From Marinobacter nauticus (GTDB lineage Bacteria > Pseudomonadota > Gammaproteobacteria > Enterobacterales > Shewanellaceae): DNA of 40,329 nt. Under the pieces are notes generated by a model that did not search any database, was not told where the DNA came from, and saw nothing but the letters and a program-made list of their open reading frames with translations. Below, piece by piece: positions 36,099 to 40,329 of this stretch (positions are counted from its first letter, which is position 1; the number at the start of each line of letters is the position of its first letter). The stretch lies in assembly GCF_019801015.1 (NCBI RefSeq), contig NZ_JAHVJZ010000002.1, forward strand, positions 1 to 40,329, read 5' to 3'. A program made the position numbers and the translations under genes.

Positions 36099-38562
36099 GC
36101 AACGCCGCACAGTTTTGCGCCAGCAGACGCCGACACGCCAGACGACCCATCAGGCCGATGAGCAATGCACCGGCCAGAGGCGTCAGGGCCCACCACAGCC
36201 AATGGGCCTTCACCACCAGATTGAATACCTGAGTTTTCAGCAGGTAGAGCGTCAACTCTGCCACCACCACCGCCAGAAAGCCCGCCAGGGCACCAAGGAT
36301 CATAAATTCCCAGTTAACCGCGCTGCGCAGTAACCTGCCCGGGGCCCCAAGGGTGCGCATGATGGCCAACTCCTGGCGCCTGGATGCCATGCCGGCTTCG
36401 GTCTGAGCCAGCAGCACCAGCGCCGAGGCCACCACTACCACCAGCAACACCAGCGAAAGCGCCAACGACACTTGATTGATCACCCCGCGCAGCTGCTCAA
36501 TCAACGCCCCCACATCAATTACGGACACCGTCGGAAACTGGCGGATAAGATCGCCCACCAGCTCCGGCTGCCCTTGCGGGTGGTAAAAGCTGGCAATGTA
36601 GGTCGCCATAAAGGGTGCCAGTGTGTCCGGCGGAAAGATCATAAAGAAGTTCGGCTGCATGGTTTCCCAGTTCACCTGGCGCAGGCTGGTCACCCTGGCC
36701 TCAAACTCCTGGCCATCAATGGTAAAGCTGAGGCTGTCCCCCAGGCCGATACCCAGGCGCTCCGCCACCTGTGACTCCACCGAGACCTCTCCGGCACTGT
36801 CCGGCTCAAACCACTGCCCGGCCACCACGGGATTGTTGGGTGGCAACGCCGTACGATAGGTCAGATTCAGTTCCCGGCCAATCCCCCTGGGCGCATTGCG
36901 CTGTTCGCTTTCCGGCTCTTTGGTCACCTGACGCTGAACCCGCTCCCCATTGATTGCCGAAAGCCGGCCACGGATAACCGGGTAGAGATCGGTGGACACC
37001 ACAGAGCGTTCCGCCAGAAACGCTTCAAGCTCTGCGGTGTCCTCCGGAGCAATGTTGATCAGGAAGTGGTCCGGCGTGTTCTGAGGCAATTGCGCCTGCC
37101 AGTCGCTGAGCAGATCCTGACGCAGCGCCAGGATGGTCAACAGCAGCATCAACGCTACCGAGAATCCAACCAGTTGCAGGGCATTGTCGCTGGCACGACG
37201 GCGCAGACCGGCCAAAGCGAGCTTCAGCGGGCTGGATGTCGACATCCCCAGCTGCCGGCCGCTGCGCAGCATCAAAAAGCCCACCAAAGCCAGCAAGCCC
37301 CCCAGCACCAGTGCGCCCACCACCAACACCAGCGTCATCTGAATGCTGCCGCTGTAAAGCCAGGCCAGCAACGTCAAAGCCGACATCGCCAGCGCGGCGT
37401 TCAATCCGGCCCCCCATCGGGCCGGGCCCAGATCTTGTCGCAGCACCCGCATCGGCGGTACGGACAACAAGCGCAGCAGCGGATAGAGGGTGAAGCCGAA
37501 ACCGGCAATCAACCCGGTCCCGGCTCCCAACGCCAGAGGGCGCCACGGAAAGGCGTCCATGGCGGCACTGCCAAACTCTGCTGGCAGCAGGGTGATCATG
37601 CCCTGAGCCGCAAGCCAACCCAGTACCAGACCCACCAGGATGCTCAGCAGCGTTACCAACGTCAGGTGCGTGACAAAGATGGCCCGGACCTGATTGTGAC
37701 TGGCTCCAAGCGTCTTAAACATCGCGACCACGTCGTAGTGACGCTGACAGTAGCGCCGTGCCGCCACACCAATTGCGGCGCACGCCAGGGCAATGCCCAG
37801 CAGCGCGGACAACAGCAGGAACTGCTCTGCCCGGCCAATGGCGCGGGCCAGGGGCGACTCCTGAGACCGCACATCCACCAAACGCTGAGAGGTGCTCAAT
37901 TGCGGCTTAAGATAGGCTTCCAGCTCGGCGATGGCCGATTCCCGTCCGGCAAACTGGTAGCGCCACTGCAGACGGCTTCCCGGCTGAACCACGCCGGTTT
38001 TGGCCACATCCTCAAGACGCATCAACACCACCGGCGCCGAAGCGAAGACGTTAAAGCCCGCATCCGGCAAGCGATTGATGGCCCCATCCAGACGGAATAT
38101 CGCTTCACCCACTTCCGCTTCGGTTTCACTGTTCAACCAGCTGGCCAGGCGCCGATCAAGCCACAGGCCACCAAGAGGGGGCAAAAACCCTGTTGCCGGC
38201 GGCATCAGTTCAATCTCGCCGCGCAGGGGATACTGCTCAGAGACGGCCTTGATGGTGACCAGTTGCAGCTCGTCCCCGGCGAACAGCATCGACTGGAACT
38301 CCAGGGTGGTGGCCACCTCCACGCCCAGAGAGCGGGCATGGTTCAGCCACTCCGGCGACACCTCCTGGGGAGAATTGAGGATGCGATCGGCGGCGAGAAA
38401 GGTGGCAGCCTGATGATCAATCGCGCGCTTCAGGCGATCGGACACCAGACCCAATCCGGTTACGGCGGTAACAGCCAGAATCAGGGCGGCGGCAATCAGA
38501 CGAAGCTGTCCGCGGGCCAACTCCCGGCGAAACAGCCGCCATGCGAGAGGCATACTGGTCAT
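36085..38562 (-). CDS. ybbP: ABC transporter permease, YbbP family
   Basis: An 825-residue inner-membrane protein with two FtsX-type permease blocks (about residues 255-375 and 705-815), a first membrane helix at about 20-42 and large periplasmic parts (MacB-like). Motifs include ALACAAIGVAARRYCQRHYDVVAMFKTLGAS and ASRRQELAIMRTLGAPGRLLRSAVNWE, the coupling regions of the two halves. Its ATG overlaps the ybbA stop by 4 nt. E. coli YbbAP is a putative lipid/envelope exporter of unknown substrate; the neighbouring tesA (a periplasmic esterase) supports an envelope-related role (inference). Confidence 0.9.
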   Translation of the reverse strand: MTSMPLAWRLFRRELARGQLRLIAAALILAVTAVTGLGLVSDRLKRAIDHQAATFLAADRILNSPQEVSPEWLNHARSLGVEVATTLEFQSMLFAGDELQLVTIKAVSEQYPLRGEIELMPPATGFLPPLGGLWLDRRLASWLNSETEAEVGEAIFRLDGAINRLPDAGFNVFASAPVVLMRLEDVAKTGVVQPGSRLQWRYQFAGRESAIAELEAYLKPQLSTSQRLVDVRSQESPLARAIGRAEQFLLLSALLGIALACAAIGVAARRYCQRHYDVVAMFKTLGASHNQVRAIFVTHLTLVTLLSILVGLVLGWLAAQGMITLLPAEFGSAAMDAFPWRPLALGAGTGLIAGFGFTLYPLLRLLSVPPMRVLRQDLGPARWGAGLNAALAMSALTLLAWLYSGSIQMTLVLVVGALVLGGLLALVGFLMLRSGRQLGMSTSSPLKLALAGLRRRASDNALQLVGFSVALMLLLTILALRQDLLSDWQAQLPQNTPDHFLINIAPEDTAELEAFLAERSVVSTDLYPVIRGRLSAINGERVQRQVTKEPESEQRNAPRGIGRELNLTYRTALPPNNPVVAGQWFEPDSAGEVSVESQVAERLGIGLGDSLSFTIDGQEFEARVTSLRQVNWETMQPNFFMIFPPDTLAPFMATYIASFYHPQGQPELVGDLIRQFPTVSVIDVGALIEQLRGVINQVSLALSLVLLVVVVASALVLLAQTEAGMASRRQELAIMRTLGAPGRLLRSAVNWEFMILGALAGFLAVVVAELTLYLLKTQVFNLVVKAHWLWWALTPLAGALLIGLMGRLACRRLLAQNCAALLRRD

Positions 38563-39257
38563 AGCGCCTCCAGTTGTCCGGCATTCATGGCCACCTGACG
38601 CTGGCAGCGCTTGGCCAGTTCCAGATCGTGCGTAACCAGTATCAGCGTGGTGCCCTGCTCCCGATTCAGCTCAAACAGCAAGTCTTCAACCGTCTTGCTG
38701 TTGGTATGGTCGAGGTTTCCGGTGGGTTCATCGGCAAACAGAATGGCGGGGCGGGTCGCGAACGCCCTGGCAATGGCCACCCGCTGTTGCTCACCACCGG
38801 ACAATTGGTTGGGGAAGTGGTCCAGACGGGGCTGCAGGCCGACTCTATCCAACAGCGCTTCAGCAGTCGCTTTTGCCCCTTCGTGGCCGGCAAGCTCAAG
38901 AGGCAGCATAACGTTTTCCAGCGCCGTCAGGCTGTCCACCAACATAAAGGACTGGAAGATGAATCCAACTTTCCGGCCACGCAGGTTAGCCCGCTGCTCC
39001 TCATCCAACTGGTGCAACGGCGCTCCGGCCAGCCAGACTTCGCCACCGGTCGCCCGGTCGAGCCCCGCCAATAACGCCAGCAGCGTCGACTTGCCCGCGC
39101 CGGATGGACCAATCACCGCTAACGACTCACCATGCTTGACTTCCAGATCGACCCCTTTAAGGATCGACAGAGCGCCGTCGAGCGTATCGACGTCTCTACG
39201 AAGTTGACGTACCACGATGGCCTGTTCAGGCGTGTTTTGAGAAGAAGGAGTGGACAT
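38559..39257 (-). CDS. ybbA: ABC transporter ATP-binding protein, YbbA family
   Basis: ATPase partner of YbbP, 232 residues, of the LolD/MacB-type subfamily. Walker A is GPSGAGKST (50-58), the Q-loop FIFQSFMLV, signature LSGGEQQRV (from residue 152) and Walker B ILFADEPTGNLD (172-183), followed by the H-loop VTHD. Its ATG overlaps the divergent tesA ATG by two bases (CATG at 39255-39258). The first dozen residues are variable, and a later start inside the frame is possible. Confidence 0.93.
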   Translation of the reverse strand: MSTPSSQNTPEQAIVVRQLRRDVDTLDGALSILKGVDLEVKHGESLAVIGPSGAGKSTLLALLAGLDRATGGEVWLAGAPLHQLDEEQRANLRGRKVGFIFQSFMLVDSLTALENVMLPLELAGHEGAKATAEALLDRVGLQPRLDHFPNQLSGGEQQRVAIARAFATRPAILFADEPTGNLDHTNSKTVEDLLFELNREQGTTLILVTHDLELAKRCQRQVAMNAGQLEAL

Positions 39258-39858
39258 GCTGCGGCGATCCTTGCTGATTTTAGTGTTCTGTTTATACCAA
39301 CCCGGCGCATGGGCCGATCAGGCTTCCATTCTAATACTGGGCGACAGCCTAAGTGCAAGCTACGGAATGGACGAGACAGAGGGTTGGGTAAAAAAATTGC
39401 AACAAAATCTACCGGATGCGCAGTTGATTAACGCTTCGGTCAGTGGCGAAACCAGCGGCGGTGGGCTTCGTCGTTTGCCCGGGCTGCTGGCCCACCACGA
39501 GCCTGACTGGGTCTTTATCGAGCTTGGCGGTAACGACGGCCTGCGCGGCTTTCGTCCTGCCATCACCCAGAAGAATCTTGAGGAGGCCATCAACCTGAGC
39601 AAGGCCGCCGGGGCGCGGGTGCTGCTCTCTGAAGTGATGGTACCGCCCAACTACGGTCGTCGCTACGCCGAACAGTTTGCTCAGATCTACCCGCAACTGG
39701 CAGAAGCGCACCAGATTGAACTGGTCCCATTCTTTATGACCGAGATTGCCACCGACCCAAGCCTGATGCAGGCTGACGGCATCCACCCGAACCGGGCTGC
39801 CCAGGAGAAGATTGCGGCATTCTTGAAACCCTGGTTTGAGCAGGCCATCGGAGAGTAA
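39256..39858 (+). CDS. tesA: Multifunctional acyl-CoA thioesterase I / lysophospholipase L1
   Basis: Periplasmic SGNH-hydrolase (thioesterase I, protease I and lysophospholipase activities in E. coli). From ATG 39256 it has 200 residues: signal peptide about 1-20 (ending GAWA) and the catalytic Ser31 in GDSLSASYG. The oxyanion residues lie in SVSGETSGGG and GGNDG (91-95), with Asp174 and His177 in DGIHPN. AAGGAG 5 nt upstream fixes this start over the GTG at 39250. The divergent tesA / ybbA-ybbP arrangement is the E. coli one. Confidence 0.95.
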   Translation: MLRRSLLILVFCLYQPGAWADQASILILGDSLSASYGMDETEGWVKKLQQNLPDAQLINASVSGETSGGGLRRLPGLLAHHEPDWVFIELGGNDGLRGFRPAITQKNLEEAINLSKAAGARVLLSEVMVPPNYGRRYAEQFAQIYPQLAEAHQIELVPFFMTEIATDPSLMQADGIHPNRAAQEKIAAFLKPWFEQAIGE

Positions 39859-39880
39859 CATCGCCCCTGTTGCCCGAATC

Positions 39881-39908
39881 AAAAAGCCACCGTTTGCGGT
39901 GGTTTTTT
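39881..39908. terminator. Bidirectional terminator after tesA
   Basis: Stem CCACCG (39887-39892), loop TTTG, CGGTGG (39897-39902), T-run after and AAAAA before. Confidence 0.85.
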
Positions 39909-39948
39909 GATGGCACTGACGCGCTCCGGACCGGACAGCAGGATTCAG

Positions 39949-40203
39949 GCCATCCTTTCGGATGGCTTTTTACAAGCGCGTTGGTTGGGATTCACCACCG
40001 CACTCACTGTGCGCTGATTGGCGTTCCGGCAAAGCTGCATCACCGAGCTCAGAAAAGCAAAAAGCCACCCTTTCGGATGGCTTTTCACAAGCGCGTTGGT
40101 TGGGATGCGCCACCGCACTCATAGTGTGCTGAATGACGGTCCGGAAAAACCACACTCCCAGACCTGAAAAAGCAAAAAGCCACCCTTTCGGATGGCTTTT
40201 CAG
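39949..40203. repeat. 115-bp tandem repeat carrying terminator hairpins (2 copies and a partial third)
   Basis: Units begin at 39949, 40064 and 40179, a period of exactly 115 bp; the third stops after about 25 bp, next to tRNA-Glu. Each unit starts with a hairpin GCCAYCC-TTTC-GGATGGC. Units 1 and 2 then share ACAAGCGCGTTGGTTGGGAT, CACCGCACTCA and, at the end, AGCAAAAA; the stretch between is diverged. In units 2 and 3 the hairpin has an A-tract on its left, making proper T-runs on the minus strand, where the C/A mismatch becomes a G-U pair. Confidence 0.85.
40171..40200 (-). terminator. tRNA-Glu terminator (minus)
   Basis: Minus strand: GCCATCC, loop GAAA, GGGTGGC, then TTTTT. It starts about 14 nt after the tRNA 3' end. 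An identical hairpin is repeated 115 bp further on (40064-40081). Confidence 0.75.
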
Positions 40204-40209
40204 AAATAG

Positions 40210-40285
40210 TGGCGTCCCCTAGGGGATTCGAACCCCTGTTACCGCCGTGAAAGGGCGGTGTCCTAGGCCTCTAGACGAAGGGGAC
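40210..40285 (-). tRNA. tRNA-Glu (anticodon UUC)
   Basis: A 76-nt tRNA with encoded CCA (40212-40210). The acceptor stem is GTCCCCT/AGGGGAC, anticodon TTC at 40251-40249 in the loop CTTTCAC, and the T-arm CAGGGGTTCGAATCCCCTA. It is nearly identical to E. coli tRNA-Glu. It decodes GAA/GAG and is also the precursor for C5-pathway haem synthesis. The upstream 44 bp to the window end do not show a clear promoter, so it may belong to a tRNA or rRNA cluster. Confidence 0.97.
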
Positions 40286-40329
40286 CCCGGACTCACCGTT
40301 TAATCTCTGGTGATAAGAGAAAATGGTGG

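Noticed and set aside
39870-40124. 84-codon frame across the tandem repeat
   Set aside because: Consists of terminator and repeat sequence; no ribosome binding site.

Overview
The window is about 40 kb of GC-rich chromosome from a facultatively anaerobic gammaproteobacterium. Gene order matches several Escherichia coli neighbourhoods: yciO-rnm-trpL-trp, yciB/yciI, pflBA, yfbV-ackA-pta, folX-yfcH and ybbP-ybbA-tesA. Joining pflBA to yfbV-ackA-pta in one stretch is typical of Shewanella-like Alteromonadales. My best guess is Ferrimonas or a close relative; this is inference from gene order and protein similarity, not a search. I see no insertion sequence, prophage, CRISPR array or rRNA gene.

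Layout. 1-4125: mostly minus-strand housekeeping genes (rluB, scpB, scpA, yciO, rnm). 4198-12037: a complete tryptophan operon with a classical attenuator (17-residue leader peptide with three consecutive Trp codons, then an intrinsic terminator). Its first structural gene is a type I-beta DAHP synthase, followed by trpE-G-D-CF-B-A, nearly all translationally coupled. 12073-16946: a CatB-like acetyltransferase behind a short upstream ORF, yciB, a Crp-box-preceded OFA-type MFS transporter, yciI-xthA and a small MarR-type regulator. 17015-18632: panF-yhdT (minus).

18633-27407: mixed-acid fermentation block. PflB and its activase PflA convert pyruvate to acetyl-CoA plus formate; Pta and AckA turn acetyl-CoA into acetate and ATP. 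A COG3235-like membrane protein and yfbV lie between them. The 708-bp gap before pflB holds two GntR/FadR-type palindromes resembling PdhR operators and an FNR-like box, so pyruvate and oxygen control is likely.

27516-29745: a minus-strand four-gene operon of two paralogous DUF1538 membrane proteins, a PII-like protein and a CBS-pair protein. This is the best candidate for an uncharacterised system: probably a two-subunit transporter with two cytosolic nucleotide/metabolite sensors. An FNR-like box lies in its divergent promoter region.

29888-39858: an NTF2-like lipoprotein, gamma-glutamyltransferase, two small unrecognised genes, an rRNA-methyltransferase-like protein, an AI-2E family permease, folX-yfcH, and the ybbA-ybbP ABC system divergent from tesA. 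39886-40285: a tesA terminator, a 115-bp-period tandem repeat carrying terminator hairpins, and tRNA-Glu(UUC) on the minus strand.
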